From positions 248,001 through 312,000 of the forward strand of contig NZ_LIXI01000003.1 in NCBI RefSeq assembly GCF_001905595.1: a stretch of 64,000 nucleotides of DNA. Direction: 5' to 3'. The translations under genes were made by a program, and so were the position numbers. The notes under the pieces were generated by a model. It made no database searches. It saw nothing but the letters and a program-made list of their open reading frames with translations, and was not told the origin of the DNA. Below, one piece after another: positions 43,051 to 53,700 of the stretch. Source of the DNA: Streptomyces sp. CB00316. Lineage in GTDB: Bacteria; Actinomycetota; Actinomycetes; Streptomycetales; Streptomycetaceae. How positions within the stretch are numbered: the stretch's first letter is position 1; each line of letters begins with the position of its first letter.

Positions 43051-43692
43051 TCACCTTCCGTCGCGTCTCCCGGCCCCCTGCTCCACCGAGGTGGAGCTTT
43101 CCGCGACGGAGCGCCGGATGCGCGATATCGCGCGCCGGGCGTGACTCTTCACTGTGCCGAGCGGCAGGCCGGTCCGCTCGGCGATCTGGACGTGGGTGAG
43201 GTCGTCGAAGAAGGCCAGGCGGAGAATGTGCCGCTGGACCGGGGGCAGTTTGAGCAGCTCCTGCGTCACCAGCACGCGGTCCAGCGCGGCCTCCGTCCGC
43301 TCGGCCGTTCCGGTGACGCCGGCCCCCTCGCGCGCCGCGTGGGCGGCGGCCAGCTCCGTACGCCGGGACCGGGCCGCGTGGGCGTCCGCGATCTTGCGGC
43401 GGGCGATGCCGACCAGCCAGCCCGGAAGCGGTCCTCGTACCGCGTGGTAGCCGTGGCGGCCCCGCCACGCGGCGAGGAACGTCTGCTGCGCCACGTCCTC
43501 GGCCTCCCGGGCGTCCCCCAGGGACCGGGCGGCCAGTGAGTACACGAGCGCGCCCCACCGGCGGTAGACGAGGGCGAAGCTGTCCTCGTCGCCGCGTACG
43601 AACCCGGCGGCCAGCCGTTCCGACTCGGCCCGGTCCTCGACCAGGGCAGGCATCGCGGCCACTGTGCCGACCGGGCTCAGGAGTGCCGTCAT
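43051..43692 (-). CDS. ECF sigma factor, LitS-like
   Basis: RNA polymerase sigma-70 family ECF factor of 213 residues. Region 2 is seen as FALVYRRWGALVYSLAARSL, ARGDAREAEDVAQQTFLAAW-like sequence (actual GDAREAEDVAQQTFLAAWRG); region 4 is LPPVQRHILRLAFFDDLTHV, QIAERTGLPLGTVKSHARRA. ATG at 43692 follows GAGGACGGA. No adjacent anti-sigma gene is present; instead it diverges from a MerR/B12 regulator, the same arrangement as litS-litR of S. coelicolor, where LitS is made in response to light. Carotenoid genes, the known LitS target, are absent nearby. Confidence 0.88.
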   Translation of the reverse strand: MTALLSPVGTVAAMPALVEDRAESERLAAGFVRGDEDSFALVYRRWGALVYSLAARSLGDAREAEDVAQQTFLAAWRGRHGYHAVRGPLPGWLVGIARRKIADAHAARSRRTELAAAHAAREGAGVTGTAERTEAALDRVLVTQELLKLPPVQRHILRLAFFDDLTHVQIAERTGLPLGTVKSHARRAISRIRRSVAESSTSVEQGAGRRDGR

Positions 43693-43781
43693 GTCTGTCC
43701 GTCCTCTCCGCTCCGCCGCGGGTCCACTGCTCGTGCCGCGCGGGACGGGCCGCCTACGGGCACCCCCGCCGCCCCGCCGAT

Positions 43782-43815
43782 CACCAGGCAACCGGGCGGC
43801 GGCACACCAGGCAAC
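43782..43815. promoter_or_regulatory. direct repeats between sigma and MerR-B12 genes
   Basis: CACCAGGCAAC occurs at 43782-43792 and 43805-43815, 23 bases apart start to start, roughly two helical turns. Located in the divergent promoter, these are candidate binding sites for the MerR-B12 regulator. Confidence 0.45.
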
Positions 43816-43847
43816 ACGCATCGTTTCTGCGTCGTATGGTGGGCTGT

Positions 43848-44831
43848 ATGGACGATGCGGTCTCCACGCTCACCCGAGCCCCCGCCGTCGGTGGCCTGAC
43901 CACCGGGGCGGTGGCCCGGCTGCTGGGGGTGGCGCCGACGACCCTGCGTTCGTGGGACCGCCGTTACGGGATCGGCCCGGCCTCCCGTGAGGGCGGCCGG
44001 CATCGGCGGTGGACGGCGGCCGACATTCGGCTGCTGGAGCGCATGTGCGGCCTGACGAACGCGGGCATCCCCCCGGCCGAAGCGGCCCGCGCGGCCCTGG
44101 CGGCGGCCTCCCCGGAGGCTCCCGCCCGGCCGGACGAGAAGCAGGGCCGCGTCGAGCAGCCCGCCTCCCACGCCCCCGGAGCGCTCCCGATCGGCCGGGC
44201 CCGCAGGGAGTGCCGCGGTCTGGCGAGGGCGGCCGTCCGGCTCGACGCCCACGCCATGGACGAACTGCTGGCCGCGGCGATCGGGCGGTACGGGCTGCTC
44301 GTTGCCTGGGAGTCGGTCATCATGCCGACGCTGCACGCCGTCGGCCGTAAGTGGGAGACCGCGGGGGAACGGTACATCGAGGTCGAGCACCTGCTTTCCT
44401 GGCACGTCTCCAGCGCTCTGCGCCGGGCGGCTTCGCAGCGCGCGCCCGTGGCCGGCTCCGGGGTCTCCCTCCTGGCCTGCACCCCGGGCGAGAGCCATAC
44501 GCTGGCCCTGGAGGCGCTCACCGCCGGACTGGCCCAACAGGGCCTGCCCGTCAAGATGTTCGGCGCGGCCCTGCCGGTGGAGGCGATGGAGGAGGCGGTG
44601 CGGCGCACCGGGCCCGCCGCCGTCGTGCTCTGGGCCCAGTCCCGGTCCACCGCGAGCCGGGCGCTGGCGGCGCGGGTGGAGTCCGTCGAGTGGGGCGTAC
44701 GGGGCGCCCGCCGGCGGCCGGTCGTGCTGGTCGCCGGACCGGGCTGGGCCGGGCAGTTGCCGCCCGGTGCCCGCCATCCGTCAGGGCTGGCCGAGGCGTT
44801 GGACGCGCTCGCGGCGATCAGCCGCCGCTGA
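43848..44831 (+). CDS. MerR/B12-binding regulator, LitR/CarH-like
   Basis: Putative light-sensing transcription factor of 327 residues. The N-terminal MerR HTH (about 17-85) includes TTGAVARLLGVAPTTLRSWD and RRYGIGPASREGGRHRRWTA. The middle helical bundle has the CarH-type W...EH pattern in RKWETAGERYIEVEHLLSWH, and the C-terminal cobalamin-binding fold begins LACTPGESHTLALEALTAGL, with the GExH His expected to ligate cobalt. CarH/LitR proteins use adenosylcobalamin and release DNA on illumination. Divergent from the ECF sigma gene, as in litR-litS. ATG at 43848 is in frame after a short leader. Paired repeats lie at 43782-43815. Confidence 0.82.
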   Translation: MDDAVSTLTRAPAVGGLTTGAVARLLGVAPTTLRSWDRRYGIGPASREGGRHRRWTAADIRLLERMCGLTNAGIPPAEAARAALAAASPEAPARPDEKQGRVEQPASHAPGALPIGRARRECRGLARAAVRLDAHAMDELLAAAIGRYGLLVAWESVIMPTLHAVGRKWETAGERYIEVEHLLSWHVSSALRRAASQRAPVAGSGVSLLACTPGESHTLALEALTAGLAQQGLPVKMFGAALPVEAMEEAVRRTGPAAVVLWAQSRSTASRALAARVESVEWGVRGARRRPVVLVAGPGWAGQLPPGARHPSGLAEALDALAAISRR

Positions 44832-44863
44832 CCTCCGGCGGCCGCCCGCTCCTCGGTCCCCCC

Positions 44864-46069
44864 TCAGCGCAGGAAGTCCGCCAGCCCCGTCAGCAGGCGC
44901 TCGACGTCGTCCGTGTCGTTGTACGGGGACAGCCCCACGCGCAGGCCACCGTCGTCGCCGAGCCCCAGGTGGCGAGAGGCCTCCAGGGCGTAGAAGGAAC
45001 CCGCCGGGGCGTGGACGCCGGTGCGGGCGAGGAAGCGGTACGCGTCCGAGGCGTTACGGTCCTCGAAGGTGAGCAGCAGCGTGGGCGTCCGCTCGGCAGC
45101 CCGGGAGTGCACCCTCACCCCGCCCAGCTCGCCCAGCGCCTTCTCGGCCACCTCCAGCAGGGCGTTCTCGTGGGCGCCGATCGCCGCGTAGGCGGACCGC
45201 AGCCGGTCCCGCCGTCCGCCCGAGGGGCCGTCATCACCCAGGTCCGCGATGAAGTCGACGGCGGCTCGGGTGGCCGCCAGTGCCTCGTAGGGGAGGGTGC
45301 CGAGCTCGAAACGCTCGGGCACGGCGTCGCTGGACGGCACCAGCTTGTCGGGCCGCAGGGTCTCCAGCAGCTGGGGGCGGGCGGCGAGCACGCCGTGGTG
45401 GGGGCCGAAGAACTTGTACGGCGAGCAGACGAAGAAGTCGGCGCCGAGCCGCTCCACATCCACGAGGTCGTGCGCCGTCAGGTGCACCCCGTCGACGTGG
45501 AACAGCGCACCGGCGCGGTGGACCAGCTCCCCTATCGCGGCGACATCGGGCCGGGTGCCGATCAGGTTGGAGGCCCCGGTCACCGCGACCAGCCGGGTCC
45601 GCTCGGTCAGCAGCGAGCCGACGGCCTCCGTGGGCAGCTCCCCGGTGGCCGGGTCGAACTCCGCCCACCGCACCATCGCACCGGCCCGCTCGGCCGCCTG
45701 CACCCAGGGGCGGATGTTGGCGTCATGGTCCAGCCGGCTGACGACCACCTCGTCCCCCGGAGCCCAACTCCGCGACAGGATAAGGGAGATGTCGTAGGTG
45801 AGCTGGGTCGAGCTCCGCCCGTGGACGATCCCGGCCGGGTCCGCGCCCAGCAGATCCGCCAGCGCCTGTCTGAAGTCGCCGACGATCGTCTCGGCGTGTA
45901 TCTCCCCGGGCAGGGTGGCGCCCCGGATCGACAGCGGCCGGCTCAGCGCCTCGGTGAAGGCCGCGATGACGGGCGCCGGGGTCTGCGTACCGCCGGGCCC
46001 GTCGAAGTGCGCCGTACCGGCCCGGAGGGCGGGGAACTGCGCGCGCAATGTCCTGACGTCGTAACTCAT
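44864..46069 (-). CDS. cysteine desulfurase-like PLP enzyme
   Basis: Class V aminotransferase-fold protein of 401 residues of the TIGR01976/cysteine-desulfurase-like group. The PLP lysine is in FVCSPYKFFGPHHGVLAAR; FHVDGVHLTAHDLVD contains the cofactor Asp and His; the N-terminal HFDGPGGTQTPAPVIAAFTE and LTYDISLILSRSWAPGDEVV are family-like. The last third ends GLRVGLSPYNDTDDVERLL. Function may be cysteine/selenocysteine lyase or amine transfer; no Fe-S partner genes are adjacent. ATG at 46069 follows AGGGAG. Convergent with the MerR-B12 gene. Confidence 0.88.
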   Translation of the reverse strand: MSYDVRTLRAQFPALRAGTAHFDGPGGTQTPAPVIAAFTEALSRPLSIRGATLPGEIHAETIVGDFRQALADLLGADPAGIVHGRSSTQLTYDISLILSRSWAPGDEVVVSRLDHDANIRPWVQAAERAGAMVRWAEFDPATGELPTEAVGSLLTERTRLVAVTGASNLIGTRPDVAAIGELVHRAGALFHVDGVHLTAHDLVDVERLGADFFVCSPYKFFGPHHGVLAARPQLLETLRPDKLVPSSDAVPERFELGTLPYEALAATRAAVDFIADLGDDGPSGGRRDRLRSAYAAIGAHENALLEVAEKALGELGGVRVHSRAAERTPTLLLTFEDRNASDAYRFLARTGVHAPAGSFYALEASRHLGLGDDGGLRVGLSPYNDTDDVERLLTGLADFLR

Positions 46070-46680
46070 GGAGACTCCCTCGCTCGGGGGCGCCCGGACC
46101 GGATCACGGTCGTGGTGCGCCGACAGTCCGTCGCGCGGCTCCGCCTCGGGGCGGGTGCGCGGTTCGGCGCCGATCATCGCAGGGTGTCCCCAACCCGTGA
46201 AAGGACGCCTCGCGCCGACCGGTACGCGGGCGCACCGCCCACGGCCGGGAGTGCGCCGCCGCGTACGCACGCACGTCGCGGCGCACGTTCATGCGCCCGT
46301 CATGCGATGGAGGGATGATCCTATCAGGGAATTCCTCATACAATTTGACTCACCCAGGCGTAGCGAAATATTTCCCGCATTCCCCGGTCCCGGAAAAGGC
46401 CTCCATGGGCGACGCGTGACGAACGCCCGTGAAGGGGTCGGCAATTCGGTGGCGAGGTGGTGGTTAAAGCCGTGGGAATCGGAAATGAATGATCTGGGCC
46501 GATGGAGCTTGGGGGCATCGGTTCACGCCACGGTCCATTGCGGCGGAGTCGAGTGTCCGGAATTGGTCGGTGCATGATCCGCTGCTCACGCCCTGGGGTG
46601 CCCATCAACCCCTCAGGCGCCCTTGAGCTGCACCGATGCGATGTTCTCTCCTAGATCACATCTCCTATGGAGGGTCATGG
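46070..46680. promoter_or_regulatory. 611-base upstream region of the PTM cluster
   Basis: No gene supported. The 46318-46500 part is notably AT-richer. Plus-strand TTGACT at 46345-46350 with ATATTT at 46368-46373 (17-base spacer) is the best promoter candidate for the ftdA operon, giving a leader of about 300 bases. No pathway-specific regulator is encoded here. Confidence 0.45.
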
Positions 46681-47643
46681 ATGGACGAGTGCGAACGGTC
46701 CGCCGATGGCGAGATTTATTCCTTCGATGGCGAAATCGATTCGGTTGGATATTCGGGTGGCGCGGAAAGTCCACTCGGAATGTCCCCGGCTTCCATCCTC
46801 CGTGCGACCGCCTATCCGTTCCTCTTGCTGGCCGTCGTCCTTGTCGGCGCGTCCGCGTTGGTTCTCCGCTGGGATCCGGCCATCGTGAGCCCTCTCTTCC
46901 TTGTCGGGACCCTCACGTATCTGGCCATGCTCGAACAGCTGATTCCCTATGACCGGACCTGGCATCCCGGAAAGGACGAGTGGCGCTGGTACGGCATCTA
47001 TTTTCTGCTCACCATGGCCGGAAGCGGACTGGCACAACTTCTGGTCACGGCAGCCGTGGGGTGGATCTCGGCCGAAGAGCGGGGCCACCACCTCTGGGCC
47101 GAGATCCCGGGCGCCCTGCTCGCCGGATCGCTCGTCAGCTATCTGGTCCACCGGCTGGGCCACACCAGCGCCCTCCTGTGGCGCCTGCACGGGGTGCACC
47201 ACGTACCGCAGAAGGTCAACGTCGCCAACAACGGTGTCAACCACGTGCTGGACATCGTGCTGGCGCAGAGCCTTGTCCAGCTGACCCTGGCCCTGGCCGG
47301 ATTCTCCCGCTCGGCGGTGCTGGTGACGGGGCTCTTCGTCGTCGCCCAGGGCTATTTCGTCCACGCCAACATCGATGTCCGCATCGGCCGGTTCAACCAC
47401 CTCCTGGCCAGCCCCGAACAGCACCGCCTGCACCACAGCGCCGACCTGTCCGAAGCCGGCCACTACGGCTCCGACCTCTCGTGCTGGGACCACCTCTTCG
47501 GCAGCTTCACCTGGCGCCCCGGCCGCGCACCCGCAGCCGTCGGCCTCCACGACCCGGCCTCCTTCCCCGGCACCGGAGAGATCCTCGCCGGCTTCCTGCA
47601 CCCCTGGCGGCGACGGCCGGGACCCGCGTCAGGCAGGGACTGA
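46681..47643 (+). CDS. ftdA: sterol desaturase/fatty acid hydroxylase family enzyme, FtdA-like
   Basis: Membrane di-iron hydroxylase of 320 residues, first gene of the polycyclic tetramate macrolactam (PTM) cluster. Histidine clusters are clear: VHRLGH, LHGVHHVPQK, NHLLASPEQHRLHHS, plus several hydrophobic helices (PFLLLAVVLVGASALVLRW). In the frontalamide and HSAF pathways this family hydroxylates the ornithine-derived part (C-3) of the macrolactam. ATG at 46681 has GGAGGG seven bases upstream; an in-frame ATG at 46636 is less likely. Gap to the synthase is 65 bases. Confidence 0.88.
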   Translation: MDECERSADGEIYSFDGEIDSVGYSGGAESPLGMSPASILRATAYPFLLLAVVLVGASALVLRWDPAIVSPLFLVGTLTYLAMLEQLIPYDRTWHPGKDEWRWYGIYFLLTMAGSGLAQLLVTAAVGWISAEERGHHLWAEIPGALLAGSLVSYLVHRLGHTSALLWRLHGVHHVPQKVNVANNGVNHVLDIVLAQSLVQLTLALAGFSRSAVLVTGLFVVAQGYFVHANIDVRIGRFNHLLASPEQHRLHHSADLSEAGHYGSDLSCWDHLFGSFTWRPGRAPAAVGLHDPASFPGTGEILAGFLHPWRRRPGPASGRD

Positions 47644-47708
47644 CCGCACCTCGCCGCACCTCGCCCCAGCCATCTCCCGCCGCACCACGATGACTTGAGG
47701 AGTTCGAC

Positions 47709-50700
47709 ATGGCCGACGCGAACGACGCGAACACTCACGCGTTACGTCAGAAGGTGGCGATCATCGGCATGGGGTGCCGCCTCCCCGGCGGCGCCTCGGA
47801 CCACCGGACCTTCTGGCGGAACCTGATGGCGGGCAAGGACTGCATCACGCCCACACCGCCCGACCGGTACGACGTGACCACACTCGGCAGCCGGTTCCGC
47901 GACAAACCCGGGCGCCTCGTCGGCGGCCGCGGCGGATACATCGACGGATTCGACGAGTTCGACCCCGCGTTCTTCGGCATCAGCCCCCGCGAGGCCGACC
48001 ACATGGACCCGCAGCAGCGAAAACTGCTGGAGGTGGCCTGGGAGACGCTGGAAGACGGCGGCCAGCGCCCCGCCGACCTGGCCGGGGAGAACGTCGCCGT
48101 CTATGTCGGCGCGTTCACCCTGGACTACAAGATCCTCCAGTTCGCCGACCTGGGCTTCACCTCGCTGGCCGCGCACACCGCGACCGGGACCATGATGACG
48201 ATGGTGTCGAACCGGATCTCGTACTGCTTCGACTTCCGCGGCCCCAGCCTCTCCATCGACACCGCGTGCAGCTCCTCCCTGGTCGCCGTCCACCTCGCCT
48301 GCCAGGCCCTGAGCCGCGGGGAGACCGATCTCGCGCTCGCCGGCGGCACCCTGCTGAACCTGGCCCCGCAGTACACCATCGCCGAGACGAAGGGCGGCTT
48401 CCTGTCGCCCGAGGGCCGCTCCCGTACGTTCGACGCCGCGGCCGACGGCTATGTACGGGCCGAGGGCGTCGGCCTGGTCGCGCTGAAGCGGCTGGAGGAC
48501 GCCGTACGGGACGGGGACCGGATCCACGCGGTGATCCTCGGCAGCGGAGTCAACCAGGACGGCCACACCAACGGCATCACCGTGCCCAACCCCGACGCCC
48601 AGATCTCCCTCATCCGCCGCGTCTGCGCCGAGGCCGGCATCGCCCCCGGCGACCTCCAGTACATGGAGGCGCACGGCACCTCCACCCCCGTCGGCGACCC
48701 GATCGAGGCGGGAGCCCTGGCCCGCGCCCTGGCCGTCGGACGCAAGCCGGGTGCCCGCGCGTACGTCGGCTCCGTGAAGACCAACATCGGGCACACCGAG
48801 GCCGCCGCCGGGATCGCCGGGCTGATCAAGACCGTCCTCAGCCTCAAGCACCGGCACATCCCGCCCCACATCAACCTGGAGCGCCTCAACCCCGCCATCG
48901 ACCGGGCCACGCTGCCGTACGAGATCCCCACCCGGCCGACGCCCTGGCCCGAGCACGAAGGGCCCGCCCGGGCGGGCGTGAACTCGTTCGGGTTCGGCGG
49001 CACCAACGCCCACGTCGTCCTGGAGGAGGCCCCGCCGCCCGTACACGAGGCCGCCCCCGACGCACGGGCCTGGAGCATCCTGCCGCTGAGCGCTCGGCAC
49101 CCGGACGCCCTGCCGGAGCTGGCGGCCGGTATCCGCGGTGAACTGGCCGGCGACAACGGCCCGGCCGTGGCCCTGCCCGACCTCGGCCACACCCTGGCCC
49201 ACCGCCGCCAGCACCTCCCGCACCGGCTCTCCGTCGTCCACTCCTCCCGCGCCTCCCTCGACGAGGCGCTCGCCGCCCTCCAGCGCGGCGAGACCCACCC
49301 CCGGGTCGTCTCGGACCGCGCGCGGGAGCCCGAAGCGCGGCGCCTGGTCTGGGTCTTCACCGGCATGGGGCCCCAGTGGTGGGGGATGGGTCGCCAACTC
49401 ATCGACTCGGAACCGGTGTTCCGTGAGGCGATCACCCGATGCGACCGGGCCCTGCGGGAGTTCGCCCACTGGTCGCTGATCGAGGAGCTGACCGCCGACG
49501 AATCCACCTCACGCATGGGTGAGACCTGGCTCGCGCAGCCCGCCAACTTCGCCCTCCAGGTCGGCCTCACGGCCCTGTGGAGGTCGTACGGCGTGCGTCC
49601 GGACGCCATCGTCGGACACAGCACCGGCGAGATCGCCGCCTTCTACGAGGCGGGCGTCTACTCCCTCCAGGACGCGGCCCGGATCGCGGTGCACCGCAGC
49701 CGCCTCCAGCAGACCCTCGCCGGGACGGGCACCATGCTCGCGGTGAGCCTGACGGAGGACGAGGCGGAACGCCGGGTAAGCCCATACCGGGACCGGGTCT
49801 CCATCGCCGCCGTCAACAGCCCCACCTCCATCACGCTGGCCGGGGAGAGGGAGGCCCTGGCCCTGCTGGCCGAGGAGTTGCGGGCCGAGAAGCAGTTCGC
49901 CAAGTTCCTCACCGTACAAGTTCCTTACCACAGCGTGGGAATGGAACGAATCAAGAACGAACTTCTCACTGCACTCGCCTCCTTGGAGCCGCGACCAGCC
50001 CAACTCCCTCTCTATCTCACGGGCTCCGAGGGTGTCGCCCAGGGCAGCGAGCTGGACGCCGGGTACTGGTGGAAGAACGTACGCGACCGGGTACGGTTCC
50101 GCGGCGCCGTCGACCGCCTCGCCGGTGACGGGCACCAGGTGTTCCTGGAGATCGGCCCGCACCCGGTCCTCGGCCACGCGATCCGCGAGTGCCTGGAGGC
50201 CACCGGGGCGGCCGGGCTGACGCTGCCCTCGATCCGCCGCCAGGAGGACGAGAGCGAGCGGTTCGCGCTCTCCCTCGCCTCCCTCCACAACCTGGGCGCC
50301 GACATCGACTGGGACGTCCTCCAGCCCTCCGGCCGGCCGGTCACCCTGCCCCCTCACCCCTTCCGGCGCGACCGGCACTGGACCGAGCCCCCGGCCGTCG
50401 CCCAGGTCCGCCTGGGCCATATCGACCACCCGCTCCTCGGCCGCCGCACCGACCGCACGGAACCGGCCTGGCAGGCCTGCCTTGACACCGAGTCCCTGCC
50501 CTACCTGGCCGACCACCGCATTCAGGACACGGTGGTGTTCCCCGCCGCCGGCTACATCGAGATGGCGACCCAGGCCGCCCTGCGGCTCACCGGCTCCACC
50601 ACCGCCGTCCTCGCCGACGTCGACCTGCGCAAGGCACTCTTCCTCCCGGACGGCGAGGACCGGACCGTGGAGGTGTCGCTCTCCCTGGAAAACGCGGCCT

Positions 50701-53700
50701 TCACGATCGCCTCGCCCGCCACCGGGGACGACGGGGAGCGGAACGTCCACGCGAGCGGCATCGTCCGCACCGGGCAGCGCCGCAGGACCGGCGCCCCTCT
50801 CGACGCCGCCGCGATCCGGGCCCGTACGGTCCGCCGTCTCGACGGCCCCGACTGCTACGCAGCGCTGGCCGGGCTCGGCTACCACTACGGCCCTGCCTTC
50901 CGGGCCATCGAGGAGGCGTGGATCGGCGCGGGGGAGGTCCTCGCCCGGATCCGCCCGCCCGAGGCGGTCGACGCCGTCGGCCACCACCTCCACCCGGTCC
51001 TCCTCGACGCCTGCTTCCAGGCGCTGCTGACCCCGCAGTTCCTCCAGGACCCGTCACCGGGGGCCGGCATCAGGCTGCCGCTCTCGCTGGACGAGGTCGC
51101 CCTCGAACCCATCGGCGATCAGCCGTTCTGGGTGCACGCCACCGTGCGCCCCGCCGACGCGGACACGACGCTCGGAGACATCGCCCTGTACGCCGACGAC
51201 GGCGCGCCGCTGGGCCGGATCGAGGGGTTCCGGGCCGCCGACGTGGAGAAGGCGGCGACCGCCGTCGCCCGGACCACCATCGACTCGTGGCTCGCGGAGA
51301 CGGTCTGGACGGAGTGCCCGGAGCCGGGGGAGGAGGACCCGCCCGCGCCCGCCGTCATAGCGGCCCGGGACCACGGCTGGCTGGTCCTCGCCGACACCCA
51401 GGGCGTCGCCGATGCCTTCTCCACCCTCGCCACCGCGCGGGGCGAGCGCTGCCACCTGGTGCGCCGGGGCCAGACGTACGCCGGAGCGGGACCGGACGGC
51501 TCCTTCACCGTGAACCCCGGATCCGCCGCCGACCTGGAGCGCCTCTTCGCCGAGCTGGACGGAGACGGCGAGCCCTTCCGCGGGGCCGTCATCCACCTGT
51601 GGAACCTCGACCGGCCCTCCCTCGCCGCCTGTGACCGGCAGGCCGTCCGCGACCACGCCGACCCGGGCTCGTACTCACTCATCGCCCTGGCCCGGACCCT
51701 CCTCGCCCGAGGCTTCACAGGCCGGCTGCACATCGTCACCCGGGGCGCCCAGCCCGTCCTGCCCGATGAGTCCGTTGAGCCCCTCGGAGCCCCCGCCTGG
51801 GGCGTCGGCCGGGTCCTGCGCCACCAGGAACTCACCGAACAACCAGGCAAGTTGATCGACCTCGACCCCGAGCGGCGACCGGGCCCGGAGGGAGCCCTCG
51901 CCGAGGCGGAGGCGCTCCTGCGCGAGGCGCTGACCGACGACGAGGAGGAGATCGCCCTGCGCGACGGCGTACGCCGAACCAGCCGCCTCCGCCCGGCCGA
52001 GGGCCTGACCCGGCCGCTGCCGCTACGCCTGCGGGCCGACGGCAGCTACCTGGTGACCGGCGCCTTCGGCGCGCTCGGCCGGCTGCTGTGCCACACCCTC
52101 GTCCGGCGAGGGGCCCGCAGGCTCGTCCTGATGGGGCGTACGCCGGTGCCCGCCCGCGAGAAGTGGGGTTCCACCGACCCCGCCACCGCCGAAGGCCGGG
52201 CGGTGGGCCTGCTCCGTGAGCTGGAGGCGCTCGGCGCCCAGGCCGTCCTGGCCCCCCTCGACATCACCGACGAGGACGCCCTGACCGGCTGGCTGGACGC
52301 ATACCGGCGCACCGGCTCCCCGCCCGTGCGCGGGGTGTTCCATCTCGCCGGACAGGTCCGCGACACCCTGGTCACCGACCTCGACCGGCCCGCCTTCGAC
52401 GCCGTCCACGACCCCAAGACCGTCGGCGCCTACCTCCTCCACCGCCACCTGCGGGACGAACCCCTCGACCACTTCGTCCTCTTCGCCTCCATCGCCTCCC
52501 TGCTCACCACCGCCGGACAGACCAACTACGCGGCGGGCAACGCCTTCCTGGACGCCCTGGCCCACCACCGCCGGGCCCAGGGACTGCCCGCGCTCAGCCT
52601 CGACTGGGGCCCCTGGGCCACCGGCATGATCGAGGAACTCGGCCTGGTCGACCACTACCTGCACAGCCGCGGCATGAGCTCCCTGGCCCCCGACGCCGGC
52701 ATGGCCGTCCTGGAACGCGTCATCGGCCAGGACCACGCCCAGCTGGTCGTCGCCACCGTCGTCAACTGGCCGACCTTCCTGGCCTGGTACCCCTCCCCGC
52801 CCCCGCTCGTCACCGCCCTGGCCGCGGCGGCCGCCCCGCCCCCGGGCGCCACCCAGGGCAACGGCTTCCTCGACATCTTCCGTACCGCCGACGAGGAGAC
52901 CCGCCGCTCCCTGGCGGCCGATCGCTTCGCCGCCCTCTCCGCCACCGTCCTGCGCACCGGCACCGACCGCATCGACCCCGCCGAAGGCCTCGGCCACCTG
53001 GGGCTCGACTCCCTGCTGGCCATGGAGCTGCGCGCCCGCATCCACGCCGAACTCGGCGTCGCCCTCCCCGTCGTCGCCCTGCTCAGCGGAACCCCGGCCG
53101 GAGAGCTGGCCGCACAGCTCCACGACGGCCTGGCGGAACTCGCCTCGGCCGACGGGCTCGACACCACCGGCCGGGCCGTCGAGCTCCACGACGACCCCGC
53201 GTGCTACCCGCTGACCCAGAACCAGAAGGCGCTCTGGTTCCTCAAGCACCTCAATCCCGACGGGTACGCCTACAACATCGGCGGAGCCGTCGAGGTGAAG
53301 GTCGCCCTCGAACCGGACCTGATGTTCGAGGCCGTCCGTCGGCTCATCGCCCGCCACCCCGCGCTGCGCACCAACTTCCTGCTGAAGGACGGGCAGGTTG
53401 TGCAGCGGGTCTCCGAGGACGCCGAACCCGACCTCGCCCTCTTCGACGTCCAGGGCGAGGACTGGGAGACCATCCACGCCACCATCGTCGCCGAGTACCG
53501 CAAGCCGTACGACCTCGCCCACGACCCGCTCGTCCGCTTCCGCCTCTTCAAGCGCGGGCACGACCGCTGGATCATCATGAAGGCCGTCCACCACATCGTC
53601 TCGGACGCCATCTCCACGTTCACCTTCATCGAGGAGCTCTTTCAGGCCTACGAGGCCCTGCGACAGGGCCTCGAACTCCCACTCCCGCCCGTGCGGGCCC

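Noticed and set aside
46345..46374. Firm promoter call for the PTM operon
   Set aside because: TTGACT has a plausible -10 17 bases later, but the leader would be long and the -10 is weak; kept only as a candidate in the upstream-region entry.
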